DNA of 29,838 nt from an uncultured Parafilimonas sp. (GTDB taxonomy: Bacteria > Bacteroidota > Bacteroidia > Chitinophagales > Chitinophagaceae), in assembly GCA_937892395.1 (NCBI GenBank), contig CALAGJ010000055.1, forward strand, positions 1 to 29,838. Reading direction: 5' to 3'. Made by a program: the position numbers and the translations under genes. The notes beneath the pieces were generated by a model. That model did not search any database, was not told the origin of the DNA, and worked only from the letters and a program-made list of their open reading frames with translations. Of the stretch, positions 15,701 to 25,057 are shown one piece after another (the first letter of the stretch is position 1; each line of letters begins with the position of its first letter).

Positions 15701-17410
15701 ATGAGTATCGTTAAAACAGATAGCAACTTTTCAATACCCAATAAGCCAGCATTAATCCTATTTCGCTCAAGATTAATAGCCTACATAACCTTAGTAGCAA
15801 ACCTCTTTTTTGCTGTACTTAATGCTGTTTGGGGATACTATTATTCTGTAGGATTTTTGAGCACGTTGGTAGTAGCATTAGTTGTATCAATTCGTTTGAG
15901 TTATCTCGGCTTGACGGAGTCATTTAAAATTATTACTTTATTTGCTATCAATATAACCTTAGTAGGTTTATCATTTGCCGAAGGCAAAGAAATATGGGTA
16001 CATGTTTTCTATTTTCCACTTGTTTTTTGTGTCCCTTTTTTATTTGAGGATGAAAAAAAATATCGTAAGCAACTTATAGGATATTTTGTTTTTACTGTAA
16101 TCTGTGCATTGGTTGCATACTATGTTCCACCGGAAATATCAACGCTACAACAGATAGAGCCCAAGCACGTAGAGCTTTTAAGGAACATGGGCTTTTTAGG
16201 CTCATTGCTATTGGGTATCATCTTTTTAACTGTTATCATTTTGACTGAGCAGATTTATAAATCGGGGCTGATAAAAGATAAATTACTCGCTGATAAAAAA
16301 GCATTATTCAGAAAGCAATTTCTTGCCGGCACCAGCCATGAACTGCGCACATCACTCAATGGAATTCATGCAGCCATTAATCTTTTGAAGCAAAATGAAA
16401 AGTTGAAAGAGCAGTCTGAATATTTTGATATCATCGAATACTGCTCAGGCAATATGCTTGACATAGTCAATGAGATACTCGACTTTGAAAAAGTGGATGC
16501 TGGTCAAACCACTTTATCCCTAAAATCAACAGATATTTATCAATTACTATCCAATTGTATCACACCTTTTCAAAATAGTGCTGAATCTAAGGGCCTTCAA
16601 CTGATTGCCCAGATTGATGATTCCTTAAAAAATAAATGGGCACTTACGGATGCAAACCATGTAGCACAAATCATACATAATCTACTGTCCAATGCTTTAA
16701 AATACACTTCAAAAGGTAGTATTATATTTGGTGCAACAAACTTGCAGGAATCACAAACAAATATGCTTTTGAAAGTATCTATATCAGATACCGGTATTGG
16801 TATTGAGAAGGAAAATATTAGTAATATTTTTTTAGATTTTTGGCAAGAAAATAAAGCAAAAGAATATGTGAGTAAAGGAACCGGTCTCGGTCTGCCTATT
16901 GCTAACAAGCTACTTGCCCTCATGGATTCGCAGATTAATGTAGTAAGTACTCCGGGTAAAGGGAGTGAATTTTCTTTCACACTGCATGTAGAAAAGTCAA
17001 GCCCCTTGCAGGAAAAAAAAGAGAGTAGCATTAATAATGATTCTCTTTTAGGCATGAAGATATTATTGGTAGATGACGACCCCATCAACCTGACTGTTGC
17101 AAGAAAAATTTTAGAAAACTATGGTGCAGTAGTGGTAAGTGTAAAGAACGGGGCCGAGGCTATTGATAAAATAAATGAGGATTTTTTCCAATTGGCTTTG
17201 ATGGATCTTGAAATGCCTGTTTTGAATGGTTATGATGCTATTGAAATAATAAGAAAAAAAAATAAAACGCTACCGGTTATTGCATTTACTGCTGCTATTG
17301 TAGATGAAGAAATCAGAACGTCACTCTATCAAAAAGGATTTACATCATTTATTGCCAAACCTTTTTCAAAGGAAGGATTGATTTCATTGATTGTTGATTT
17401 TGGAAGTTGA
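15701..17410 (+). CDS. Membrane hybrid histidine kinase with C-terminal receiver domain
   Basis: The 569-residue sensor kinase has about six membrane helices in its first 195 residues and no sizeable external or PAS sensing domain. A HisKA domain follows with H-box TSH213-ELRTSLNGI. The HATPase domain shows the N box HNLLSNALKYTSKG, G1 SDTGIGIEKE and G2 GTGLGLPIA. A receiver domain (about 450-565) begins KILLVDDDP, with the phosphate acceptor D502 (LMDLEMP) and a late lysine in AKPFS. The usual H-box Pro (ELRTP) is Ser here (ELRTS). No response regulator or HPt gene adjoins, so its output must lie elsewhere. The signal is unknown, possibly a membrane or small-molecule cue sensed by the helices. 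Confidence 0.92.
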   Translation: MSIVKTDSNFSIPNKPALILFRSRLIAYITLVANLFFAVLNAVWGYYYSVGFLSTLVVALVVSIRLSYLGLTESFKIITLFAINITLVGLSFAEGKEIWVHVFYFPLVFCVPFLFEDEKKYRKQLIGYFVFTVICALVAYYVPPEISTLQQIEPKHVELLRNMGFLGSLLLGIIFLTVIILTEQIYKSGLIKDKLLADKKALFRKQFLAGTSHELRTSLNGIHAAINLLKQNEKLKEQSEYFDIIEYCSGNMLDIVNEILDFEKVDAGQTTLSLKSTDIYQLLSNCITPFQNSAESKGLQLIAQIDDSLKNKWALTDANHVAQIIHNLLSNALKYTSKGSIIFGATNLQESQTNMLLKVSISDTGIGIEKENISNIFLDFWQENKAKEYVSKGTGLGLPIANKLLALMDSQINVVSTPGKGSEFSFTLHVEKSSPLQEKKESSINNDSLLGMKILLVDDDPINLTVARKILENYGAVVVSVKNGAEAIDKINEDFFQLALMDLEMPVLNGYDAIEIIRKKNKTLPVIAFTAAIVDEEIRTSLYQKGFTSFIAKPFSKEGLISLIVDFGS

Positions 17411-17461
17411 GTAAATTACAAATATTTTTAAAGTAAAATCAACACTTTCAGTTGGCCTTAA

Positions 17462-18502
17462 CTACAAAAAGGGAAATGCATTTTTCATCCTAATACCCAA
17501 ACCTGGTGCCTGGGACAAACAAATATTTCCAGCGTCATATTGTAAACCAACGGCTACATCATTTTCCAAAAGCAGCGGGCCATCCATATCTGCAAAATCA
17601 ATTTGTGGAAGCAGGTTGGCGATGGCAGCAGTACCAATGGTTGTTTCATTCATACAGCCTACCATCACTTTTAATTGGAGTGCTTTGGCCTGTTGAATCA
17701 TACGCAGTGCAGGTGTAAGGCCACTGCATTTAGTTAGCTTAATATTAATACCATGAAAATGATTGCTGCACTTTTGTACATCATGCTCAAAGACACAGCT
17801 TTCATCTGCAAATAATGGCAAGGGGCTTTGGAGAAATAGGGATGCCATTTGCTCCCAATTTTCTTTAGGCAATGGTTGTTCTACTAATTCAACTCCGAGT
17901 TTTTTTAACTGTGGCAATAAAATTATGGCATCTTCAAAAGTCCATGCGCCATTGGCATCTATTCGAAATATAGCATCTGTGTGCTTGCGCAGCAATGCTA
18001 TGGTACTGATATCCTCAGGCTTGTCCATTTTAATTTTGTACACAGGCCAAGGATGCGCTTGCATTTTCTGCAACATTTTATCGGCAGTATCTATTCCAAT
18101 GGTATAGTCTGTGCAAGGAATTTTTGCATGCCATTCTGTTTGCCATAATTTATACAAAGGTTGGTTTTGCATTTTGCCAAATAAATCCCAACAAGCTATA
18201 TCTAAAGCAGCTACAAGAAATGGATGTTGTGGCAATAAATGATGTAAATAATGCCAATACCTGGCAGGCTCAGTAAGTGCAAATTGTTGAATTGCTTTTT
18301 TATTTTTCAACAATACTTCCTCCATCTGAGCAGTAGAAACTCCATAATACTGAATGGCTGGTGCTTCTCCATAGCCGATAAACCTCCCCAAGCTCAAACT
18401 CACTATCAATGCGGGTTGAGATGATTTGGTACGGCCTCCCGATATGGTAAAAGGGTACTGAAAAGGGCTTTCAATAAGCTGATAACCAAGTAAAAGCGGC
18501 AT
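17462..18502 (-). CDS. Dipeptide epimerase (L-Ala-D/L-Glu epimerase type), enolase superfamily
   Basis: This enzyme of 346 residues belongs to the mandelate racemase/muconate lactonizing group of the enolase superfamily. Active-site residues are in place: K156-I-K158 and K255 (NIKLTK) as the opposed bases, and metal ligands D182 (DANGAW), E208 (VEQPLP) and D233 (ADES). The D305-M-D307 pair matches the dipeptide-binding DxD of epimerases that act on L-Ala-Glu from peptidoglycan turnover. The exact dipeptide cannot be read from sequence, as relatives differ in specificity. It follows the CBS-domain gene by two bases and is surely in the same operon. Confidence 0.87.
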   Translation of the reverse strand: MPLLLGYQLIESPFQYPFTISGGRTKSSQPALIVSLSLGRFIGYGEAPAIQYYGVSTAQMEEVLLKNKKAIQQFALTEPARYWHYLHHLLPQHPFLVAALDIACWDLFGKMQNQPLYKLWQTEWHAKIPCTDYTIGIDTADKMLQKMQAHPWPVYKIKMDKPEDISTIALLRKHTDAIFRIDANGAWTFEDAIILLPQLKKLGVELVEQPLPKENWEQMASLFLQSPLPLFADESCVFEHDVQKCSNHFHGINIKLTKCSGLTPALRMIQQAKALQLKVMVGCMNETTIGTAAIANLLPQIDFADMDGPLLLENDVAVGLQYDAGNICLSQAPGLGIRMKNAFPFL

Positions 18503-18504
18503 AC

Positions 18505-18939
18505 CTAAGATTGAATATAATTTTGCAATTGTTCAATGGTTTCTCTTTGTATGAGAATGGTTTCAGTAACTACATCATTGATAGAAATAATACCAGCCAA
18601 CTCCGCTTCATTCATTACCGGTAGGTACCTCAAATTCTTATCAGACATTAGCTTCATACAGGCATCTACAGTATCGGTAAGGTGAATAATAGGAAAATCA
18701 TTTGCTACCGTCATGATTTCTGCCACAGTACATTCAGCAGATGATTTATGTTTTAGTACAACCTTTCTGCTATAATCACGCTCTGTCATGATACCCTTAA
18801 ATATGCCATTGTCTGCTATTACTACAGAGCCAATATTTTGATGTGCCATTATTTCTAAGGCATCAATTACTCTTGTGTTAGAAGCCACTGTAGTTACTTT
18901 ACTTCCCTTTCTTCTGAGCATATCAGATACATTTCTCAT
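18505..18939 (-). CDS. CBS-domain pair protein
   Basis: The 144-residue protein consists of two CBS domains (about 8-66 and 72-130) and nothing else. Such stand-alone Bateman modules usually bind adenine nucleotides and regulate a partner. Typical segments are ALEIMAHQNIGSVVI with GIMTERDYSRKV, and CMKLMSDKNLRYLPVMNE with GIISINDVV. Its gene precedes the dipeptide epimerase by two bases in one operon, though no functional link is known. The 188-bp gap to sdaA carries the divergent promoters. Confidence 0.9.
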   Translation of the reverse strand: MRNVSDMLRRKGSKVTTVASNTRVIDALEIMAHQNIGSVVIADNGIFKGIMTERDYSRKVVLKHKSSAECTVAEIMTVANDFPIIHLTDTVDACMKLMSDKNLRYLPVMNEAELAGIISINDVVTETILIQRETIEQLQNYIQS

Positions 18940-19127
18940 ACTAAATGATTTGAAAACAAATATATCTATTTTTAAGATTCATGTTGTTATCAAAAATCAT
19001 CGAGCAAGGAATGATGATTGTTTGTGTATAAATAAATTTTAGGGAAAGTAAAAAAGCTAAGAAAAAATATAAATTGTTTTACTGTTCGGCCTCAATCCGG
19101 CTTTAATTTGCAACAATAATTTATGCC

Positions 19128-20555
19128 ATGCCACACGATGCTATTTCGGTATTTGATATGTTTAAGATTGGGGTGGGTCCATCCAGCAGTCATACACTCG
19201 GCCCATGGCGTGCGGCTATGCGGTTTGCTGAAATGTTAGATAGCTCCTACAGAATACAGTTGGTAGAAAAAGTAAAAATTTTATTGTATGGTTCTTTGGC
19301 AAAAACCGGGAAAGGACATGGCACTGATATAGCAGTATTGATGGGGCTTTGCGGAGAAGACCCTGTAACCGTAGATGTAAATGAGATTACTCCAAAAATA
19401 AATAGAATAACTTCAGAAAAAACCCTTCAGCTTCATGGTGTGCACCTTGTATCATTTGATATAGCATCAGATCTTGTTTTTTTGATGAATGAATCCCTAC
19501 CCTATCATCCAAACGCAGTTACATTTCTTGCAGAGTTAAAAGATGGCAATCACTTAGCAGAAACATGGTATTCTATTGGAGGTGGTTTTGTGGTAAAAGA
19601 AGGGGAAGACGCTTTGGAAAAATCTGCCATTGACTTACCATTTCCCATCAATACTTCGGAAGACTTGTTGCATTGGTGTATGAAAACGGGATTATCCATA
19701 CATGAAGTAGTCTTAGAAAATGAATTATCCTGGCGGTCAGAATCAGATACACGCTTAGGTGTACTGCGTATTTGGCATACTATGCAGGAGTGTATATACA
19801 GAGGTTGCCACAGCAGAGGGGAACTACCTGGAGGATTACAAGTAAGACGCAGGGCTGCAGATTTGAATAAAAAACTTACTACAGGTCAGGAATATTCAGA
19901 CTATAATTCATGGCTACAACTGATACAAAACGGAGGTCAGCAATTTCAATATATATTAGATTGGGTAAGTTGTTTTGCCCTTGCGGTAAATGAAGAAAAT
20001 GCCTCGTTTGGCAGAGTGGTTACAGCTCCTACAAATGGTGCAGCAGGAGTAATACCCGCCGTACTACAATACTATATTGCATTTTGCAATGGGCATGATG
20101 ATGAAAAAATAATCAACTTTTTACTAACAGCCAGTGAAGTAGGTAGCATATTTAAAAAAGGAGCAACAATATCAGCAGCAATGGGTGGCTGTCAAGCAGA
20201 GATTGGCGTAAGTAGTGCTATGGCTGCGGCGGCATTAACCGAAGGTTTGGGAGGTAGTCAAAGACAAGTGCTTATGGCAGCAGAAATAGCAATGGAACAC
20301 CATCTTGGTCTCACTTGCGATCCTATAGGCGGCCTGGTGCAAGTGCCTTGTATTGAAAGAAATACAATGGGTGCTATCAAGGCCATAACTGCATCACAAC
20401 TGGCTTTACAAAGCAGCCCAGATTATGCAAAAGTTAGTTTAGATAAAGTCATAAAAACCATGTGGGATACGGCTTTAGACATGAATAGCAAATACAAAGA
20501 AACCGCAGATGGCGGCTTAGCAGTAAATGTACCGATAAGCCTTAGCGAATGCTGA
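19128..20555 (+). CDS. sdaA: L-serine ammonia-lyase (L-serine dehydratase), iron-sulfur type
   Basis: The enzyme turns L-serine into pyruvate and ammonia using an oxygen-sensitive [4Fe-4S] cluster. The 475 residues form the single-chain type, with the beta (ASB-like) domain first and the alpha catalytic domain second. The N-terminus SVFDMFKIGVGPSSSHTLGP is classic for the family. The three cluster cysteines are C355 (GGCQAEIGVSSAM), C397 (CDPIGGLVQ) and C408 (VPCIERN). The glycine-rich TNGAAGVIPAVLQYY is also present. It is monocistronic and divergent from the CBS gene. Confidence 0.96.
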   Translation: MPHDAISVFDMFKIGVGPSSSHTLGPWRAAMRFAEMLDSSYRIQLVEKVKILLYGSLAKTGKGHGTDIAVLMGLCGEDPVTVDVNEITPKINRITSEKTLQLHGVHLVSFDIASDLVFLMNESLPYHPNAVTFLAELKDGNHLAETWYSIGGGFVVKEGEDALEKSAIDLPFPINTSEDLLHWCMKTGLSIHEVVLENELSWRSESDTRLGVLRIWHTMQECIYRGCHSRGELPGGLQVRRRAADLNKKLTTGQEYSDYNSWLQLIQNGGQQFQYILDWVSCFALAVNEENASFGRVVTAPTNGAAGVIPAVLQYYIAFCNGHDDEKIINFLLTASEVGSIFKKGATISAAMGGCQAEIGVSSAMAAAALTEGLGGSQRQVLMAAEIAMEHHLGLTCDPIGGLVQVPCIERNTMGAIKAITASQLALQSSPDYAKVSLDKVIKTMWDTALDMNSKYKETADGGLAVNVPISLSEC

Positions 20556-20722
20556 TGCAACCACATCCTATTGAACCCATATTTTTAAGATAGTTGCATG
20601 TACATTTTTATGTTGGGTATTGATGATGTTTGTTAAAATATGCTTTGAATGCTGCTATTCATACCACATATTTCTTTTAAGTGAAATGCATCCCCCATTT
20701 TTGACAACACTATATTTATACA

Positions 20723-22375
20723 ATGATGATGAAAAGATTTTCTATTTTGTATGCACTACTTGCCATGAGTGCTCAGGGTTTTTCTCAAACAACTACAGAT
20801 GACTTAAAACTTCAAAAATGGTATCTCTTGGATGCTGAAAAAGATAGCACAGAAGGTATCAACCTGGCGGGTGCTTACAATTTGCTACAAAATAAAACAG
20901 CAACTCCAATTGTGGTTGCAGTCATAGACGGTGGTATTGATACACTACATGAAGATTTGAAAAATATATTATGGATAAATCCAAAGGAAAAACCTGGAAA
21001 TGGAAAAGATGATGATAAAAATGGATACATAGATGATGTATATGGTTGGAATTTTTTGGGAAATCCAAATGGTGAAAATGTAGGTAAAGCAAGTGCTGAA
21101 AGAGACCGTGTATATTATGGTTTTAAAAGCAAATATGATGGCAAAACCATTGACACAAGTACATTAACAAAAGAAGACAAATGGGAATATATAATGTGGC
21201 AGAAAGCTGCTGCGCAAATGCAAATAAACCCTGAAGAACAAATAGAAGTAATGATGCTGAAAGCTGCACTATCCTCACTAGAAAAACACAATATTGTACT
21301 CAAAGAGGAAATGCAAAAAGAAGAATTCAGCAATACAGATTTGGAAAATTTTAATCCACAGTCTGCAAGGGGTAAACGATCAAAAACTGCATTTCTCAGC
21401 TACCTCAAAATGTTTGATCTCAAAGAAACCGTCACCAATAAATTGATCATTACTGATCTCACATCATATACAGCTGAAAGAGAACAATCCTTGCAGAGTA
21501 AAACTACTGCACCCATTGATTACAGAGCTTTAATTATAAAAGATGATGATAGAGATTTATCAGACATACATTATGGAAATCCTGATGTAATGGGCATTGA
21601 CCCAGAGCATGGCACACATGTAAGTGGTATAATAGCTGCGCAAAGAAATAATCAAAAAGGTATGGAGGGTGTGGCAGATCATGTTAAAATAATGACACTA
21701 CGCTGTGTGCCAGATGGTGATGAATATGACAAGGATATCGCCCTCGCCATTCGATATGCTGCAGACAACGGGGCTCGTGTTATCAATATGAGTTTTGGTA
21801 AAAGTTTTTCGCCAGCAAAATTTTGGGTGGATGATGCTATAAGATACGCTGCATCAAAAGATGTATTGATAGTGCATGCTGCCGGAAACGATAATAAGAA
21901 TACAGATACCACAGATAATTTCCCAAATAAATATAATTTTTCTACAGGATTGCCTGCGGCAAATTATATATCAGTTGGCGCTTCCAGCGATGACCATTTA
22001 GTAACACCCGGTAAGCGCATTGCCTATTTTAGCAATTATGGCACAAAATCAGTTGACATTTTTGCACCAGGTTATAATATATACAGTACATTACCCGGAG
22101 GGGATAAATATGGTTTTAATAGTGGCACCAGTATGGCAGCGCCTGTGGTGAGTGGTGTAGCTGCATTGATTAGATCCTATTTTCCAAAACTTTCAGCAGA
22201 GCAGGTAAAATATGCCATAGAAAAAAGCTGTAGTCCATTGCCTTTTGATACGGACCGTGTAAATAATCCGGGTGGTGGCGATGCAAGTATGCAAGAATTG
22301 TGCGCATGCGGTGGATTTTTAAACGCCAAAGCAGCAGTGGCATTGGCTGCTACTTTGCAACCAATAAATAAATAG
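20723..22375 (+). CDS. Secreted S8 family (subtilisin-like) serine peptidase
   Basis: The 550-residue exported protease has a signal peptide of about 20 residues (SILYALLAMSAQGFSQ). The catalytic triad is D69 (VAVIDGGID), H296 (EHGTHVSG) and S470 (GTSMAAP). Asp and His are 227 residues apart, against about 32 in subtilisin, because of a long insert that includes the acidic GNGKDDDKNGYIDDVYGWNF (calcium-site-like) and a helical charged region. There is no T9SS sorting domain or lipobox, so it is probably periplasmic or secreted by another route. The start has three consecutive ATGs (20723, 20726, 20729) and the exact one is uncertain. The 167 bases upstream hold no other gene. Confidence 0.93.
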   Translation: MMMKRFSILYALLAMSAQGFSQTTTDDLKLQKWYLLDAEKDSTEGINLAGAYNLLQNKTATPIVVAVIDGGIDTLHEDLKNILWINPKEKPGNGKDDDKNGYIDDVYGWNFLGNPNGENVGKASAERDRVYYGFKSKYDGKTIDTSTLTKEDKWEYIMWQKAAAQMQINPEEQIEVMMLKAALSSLEKHNIVLKEEMQKEEFSNTDLENFNPQSARGKRSKTAFLSYLKMFDLKETVTNKLIITDLTSYTAEREQSLQSKTTAPIDYRALIIKDDDRDLSDIHYGNPDVMGIDPEHGTHVSGIIAAQRNNQKGMEGVADHVKIMTLRCVPDGDEYDKDIALAIRYAADNGARVINMSFGKSFSPAKFWVDDAIRYAASKDVLIVHAAGNDNKNTDTTDNFPNKYNFSTGLPAANYISVGASSDDHLVTPGKRIAYFSNYGTKSVDIFAPGYNIYSTLPGGDKYGFNSGTSMAAPVVSGVAALIRSYFPKLSAEQVKYAIEKSCSPLPFDTDRVNNPGGGDASMQELCACGGFLNAKAAVALAATLQPINK

Positions 22376-22448
22376 GGTAATAGTGCATCGCCCTGAAATT
22401 AGTTGCCTCTTTTTGCCGTTAACCTCAGGTCTATAAGATAGCTGTGTT

Positions 22449-23433
22449 TTACAGTTTTAGTTTGATGCCGCCGTTTATTACGAAGCCTTCTGTATGATTC
22501 CAAATGTCGTCAAAAGTCGGATTGTTATGCGGTGGATTTACAACTGTTTTATACTTGCTTTGTCGCTGGTCGGTAAAATTTTCAAAATTGATATATACAG
22601 AAAACTTTTTGAAGATTTAGCAATCCTAAAAGTGAATAGCCGAATTTCCCTTCTTTATGTGAAACGTAGCCACCTAAATTAGTTTGTCCAATATTGTATT
22701 GATTGAAAATAAAAATCTCCCTCAAATTTCTCTTTTGGTAACTTACTTACAAAGTTTAAAACTCCTGCAATAGCACCACCGCCAAATAAAGTTGAAGCAG
22801 GGCCTTTAATTACTTCTACTTGTTTAAGGTCTAAGGGTGGTATCTCTAAAATACTCAAGCCGCTTGCAAAGTTTCCAAAGTTAGGATAGCCATTTTTTAG
22901 AAGTTGGGTATATCTTCCATCTAAGCCCTGCACTCTTATACTTGCATTCCCACTTGTCGCCGATGTTTGTTGCACCTGTAAGCCTGTACTTTCGTGAAGT
23001 AGCATTGAAACATTTGCAGGAAGCATATTATTTTTTCGTCTAATTCTTCACCGTCAATAGTTTCAACTCTTGTGGGTGTATTTTTTATTGTTCGACTTGT
23101 TCTTGTACTTTGGACAATTACTTCATTTAATTCATCTTTTTCAATTTCCATTAAAATTTCAACAGTATCTTCTTTTGTCATTGGAAAATTAAAACTGTCG
23201 GTGATTGTTTTATAACCTATATGATTTAAAATTATTTTTTGTATCCCGTTTGGAATATTTTTTACTTAAGCAAATCCTTTGCTATCTGCTAATGTGCCTA
23301 TATTTAATTGAATGTTTGCACCAATTAAAGGTTCTTTAGTGATGTTGTCTTTAATAATTATCTTTAAACTGTTTTGTGCTTTGACAGTAGAAATAAAAAA
23401 TATTGCCCTAAGCAACGCAAATAATTTATGCAT
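22449..23433 (-). pseudogene. Broken TonB-dependent receptor with CarboxypepD-reg domain
   Basis: The pieces read as one receptor gene. It starts with a signal peptide (MHKLFALLRAIFFISTVKAQ) and a CarboxypepD-reg-like domain, interrupted by an in-frame TAA at codon 56 (23266-23268). The plug domain follows (NEVIVQSTRTSRTIKNTP, then after a frameshift at the T-run 23031-23036 LLHESTGLQVQQTSATSGN and KQVEVIKGPASTLFGGGAIA). A second frameshift near 22706-22716 leads into NQYNIGQTNLGGYVSHKEG. Most of the beta-barrel is then missing. The last segment, VYINFENFTDQRQSKYKT to FVINGGIKLKL, is a typical receptor C-terminus. The gene follows the DUF6660-like gene on the same strand, suggesting a former metal-related transport unit. 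Confidence 0.88.
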
Positions 23434-23525
23434 TGATAATAATTGTTTAGTTAAATAAATGATTGAAATACGTGGTGCGTCAGCACTAACCTAAAATGGC
23501 AAAGCGTATCCTTGCTAATAATTCA

Positions 23526-23852
23526 TTAACTAAACTTTGGAGGCTGCCAAATGTTGCCGAAAAAATTGGAAGAAAGAGAAATGTTTATGCAAAAGAATTG
23601 TTGATTGGTTCTTTCCAAAGATTTTGTCAGAGCTATTTTGTTAAGCCGAAAGTTTGAATAAAACATTTGTCCGCAACAAGCACAACTGCAAAAAGGATTA
23701 CAGGTTTCGTTTTCGTGTTGATGGTCTTTGTACTCAGTTGAAGAATTTGCTACTTCAATTTTAGAGTTGTCAACGCATTCGTTTGTGTCCATGCAAGGAT
23801 AGCAAGGCAACAATAAAATGTAAAGGGCAAATAAGAGTGTCAGAAATTTCAC
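23526..23852 (-). CDS. DUF6660-like small cysteine-rich exported protein
   Basis: The 108-residue protein has a short hydrophobic leader (KFLTLLFALYILLLPCYP), a histidine/acid stretch (DHQHENE, H44 and H46) and a dense cysteine cluster, C51-NPF-C55-S-C57-A-C59-C60. It ends in FGNIWQPPKFS. This layout resembles the DUF6660 family of Bacteroidota, which I recall next to TonB-dependent receptors in copper or other metal loci; I could not check that. His and Cys groups suggest metal binding. The gene looks intact, but its downstream receptor partner is broken. Confidence 0.72.
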   Translation of the reverse strand: MKFLTLLFALYILLLPCYPCMDTNECVDNSKIEVANSSTEYKDHQHENETCNPFCSCACCGQMFYSNFRLNKIALTKSLERTNQQFFCINISLSSNFFGNIWQPPKFS

Positions 23853-24033
23853 ATTGCAAGTGTACTCTGATTTACTTGTTTTATATCAACACCCCTCGAA
23901 TTAGCAAGTGTACAAATAGGGTTGATTTGCCTTTGAATATTTTAAAAGCATGGAAATATTTTCACTACCGTGAATAAGTTGTCTATTGCATACTGGTTAT
24001 GGCAATTAAATTTGCAGCCAAAATCTGAGCAGT

Positions 24034-24429
24034 ATGCAGCATGCAAAAAAAATATTTTTAAAGCCGGTTATTGTGTTTCTAATTATAAGTTTGATATGCT
24101 TTATCAGTGCAGATACATTGCGCAGTTGGCAAATAGATCCACTTGTGGTAATGGGTGCAAATTTATTGCTCTTAAATATGACAATTATAGTACTTGTATT
24201 GCTGATGAATGCTATGAAAAATACAAACCCCAATGTATTTACGAGAACAATAATGGCAGGCACTTTTATCAAATTGATGGTATTGGCAGCAGCTGCACTC
24301 ATATACATATTTGCCGCAGGCGAAAATAGAAGTGTATATGGCATTGTAGCTTCATTATTATTGTATGTGATCTATACAATTGTAGAAACAAAAACGATTT
24401 TAGAACTCAACAAAAAAAAGGATGCGTAA
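24034..24429 (+). CDS. Small four-helix membrane protein, AtpI-like
   Basis: The 131-residue protein is almost entirely four membrane helices (about 10-28, 36-58, 75-93 and 100-120), with a charged C-terminal tail (ELNKKKDA). In layout and in the final helix (YVIYTIVETKTILEL) it resembles the small membrane proteins encoded near ATP synthase genes in Bacteroidota. No atp genes are nearby, so the assignment is tentative. Its stop overlaps the start of the SprT-like gene by eight bases, so the two are translated from one message. Confidence 0.65.
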   Translation: MQHAKKIFLKPVIVFLIISLICFISADTLRSWQIDPLVVMGANLLLLNMTIIVLVLLMNAMKNTNPNVFTRTIMAGTFIKLMVLAAAALIYIFAAGENRSVYGIVASLLLYVIYTIVETKTILELNKKKDA

Positions 24430-25045
24430 TATTGAACATCCATTAAAACAATTAGAAAAATATTTACCTGCCGGAGCTTTTGATTTAGTAGCGCCCATCA
24501 TTATGGAGCATAGAATACATCTTACAGTTTCCCGGGAGCGCAAAACCATACTTGGCAATTATCGCCATGCACATCTTGGTAAAAATCATAGGATATCAGT
24601 TAACGGAAACCTAAATACTTATGAGTTTCTATTTACATTACTTCATGAAATTGCACATTTATTTACTTTTGAAAAATATGGCCATCAAGTGTATGCACAT
24701 GGTGCTGAATGGAAATTAGAATATAGCAAAATACTTGCTGTATTTATTGAAAGAATGGCATTGCCCACTGATATTCGGGATGCACTTAAAAAAAGTATGC
24801 AAAACCCTGCCGCCAGCAGTTGTAGTGAAGCAGATCTCCAACGGGTTTTTAAACTATACGATATAAAAAAAGAGGGCGTTCTATTTGTCGAGAGCCTCCC
24901 ACAAGGAGCTTATTTTACAACGGGTAATGGCAGGCTATTTCAGCTTGGAAAGAAATTGAGAAAACGATTTCAATGTACAGATTTCTATACCGGACAAGCT
25001 TACTTAATTAGCCCAATATGTGAAGTAAAACAGATTCACTTGTGA
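24422..25045 (+). CDS. SprT-like zinc metallopeptidase domain protein
   Basis: The 207-residue protein has the zinc motif H75-E-I-A-H79 in FLFTLLHEIAHLFTFEKYG, followed by HGAEWKLEYSKIL, the typical third-ligand region of SprT/Spartan-type proteases. Members of the wider family cut DNA-protein crosslinks in eukaryotes; bacterial ones are mostly uncharacterised. The C-terminal part (about 135-207) resembles the small domain that follows the SprT-like core, without an obvious zinc ribbon. It overlaps the membrane protein gene by eight bases and converges on the ykgJ-type gene. Confidence 0.85.
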   Translation: MRNIEHPLKQLEKYLPAGAFDLVAPIIMEHRIHLTVSRERKTILGNYRHAHLGKNHRISVNGNLNTYEFLFTLLHEIAHLFTFEKYGHQVYAHGAEWKLEYSKILAVFIERMALPTDIRDALKKSMQNPAASSCSEADLQRVFKLYDIKKEGVLFVESLPQGAYFTTGNGRLFQLGKKLRKRFQCTDFYTGQAYLISPICEVKQIHL

Positions 25046-25057
25046 TGCTCAAATGGA

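Noticed and set aside
19081..19127. Bacteroidota-type promoter (TAnnTTTG) before sdaA
   Set aside because: The nearest sequence (TTAATTTG) misses one fixed position and has no properly spaced -33 box.
23856..23913. Direct repeat GCAAGTGTAC (23856-23865 and 23904-23913) upstream of the DUF6660-like gene, considered as a regulator site
   Set aside because: Only ten bases, no dyad and no regulator gene nearby; too weak to list as a feature.
24006..24344. Minus-strand open frame opposite the AtpI-like gene
   Set aside because: Mirror of the hydrophobic plus-strand gene, which has the better start, a coupled neighbour and a membrane-protein layout.
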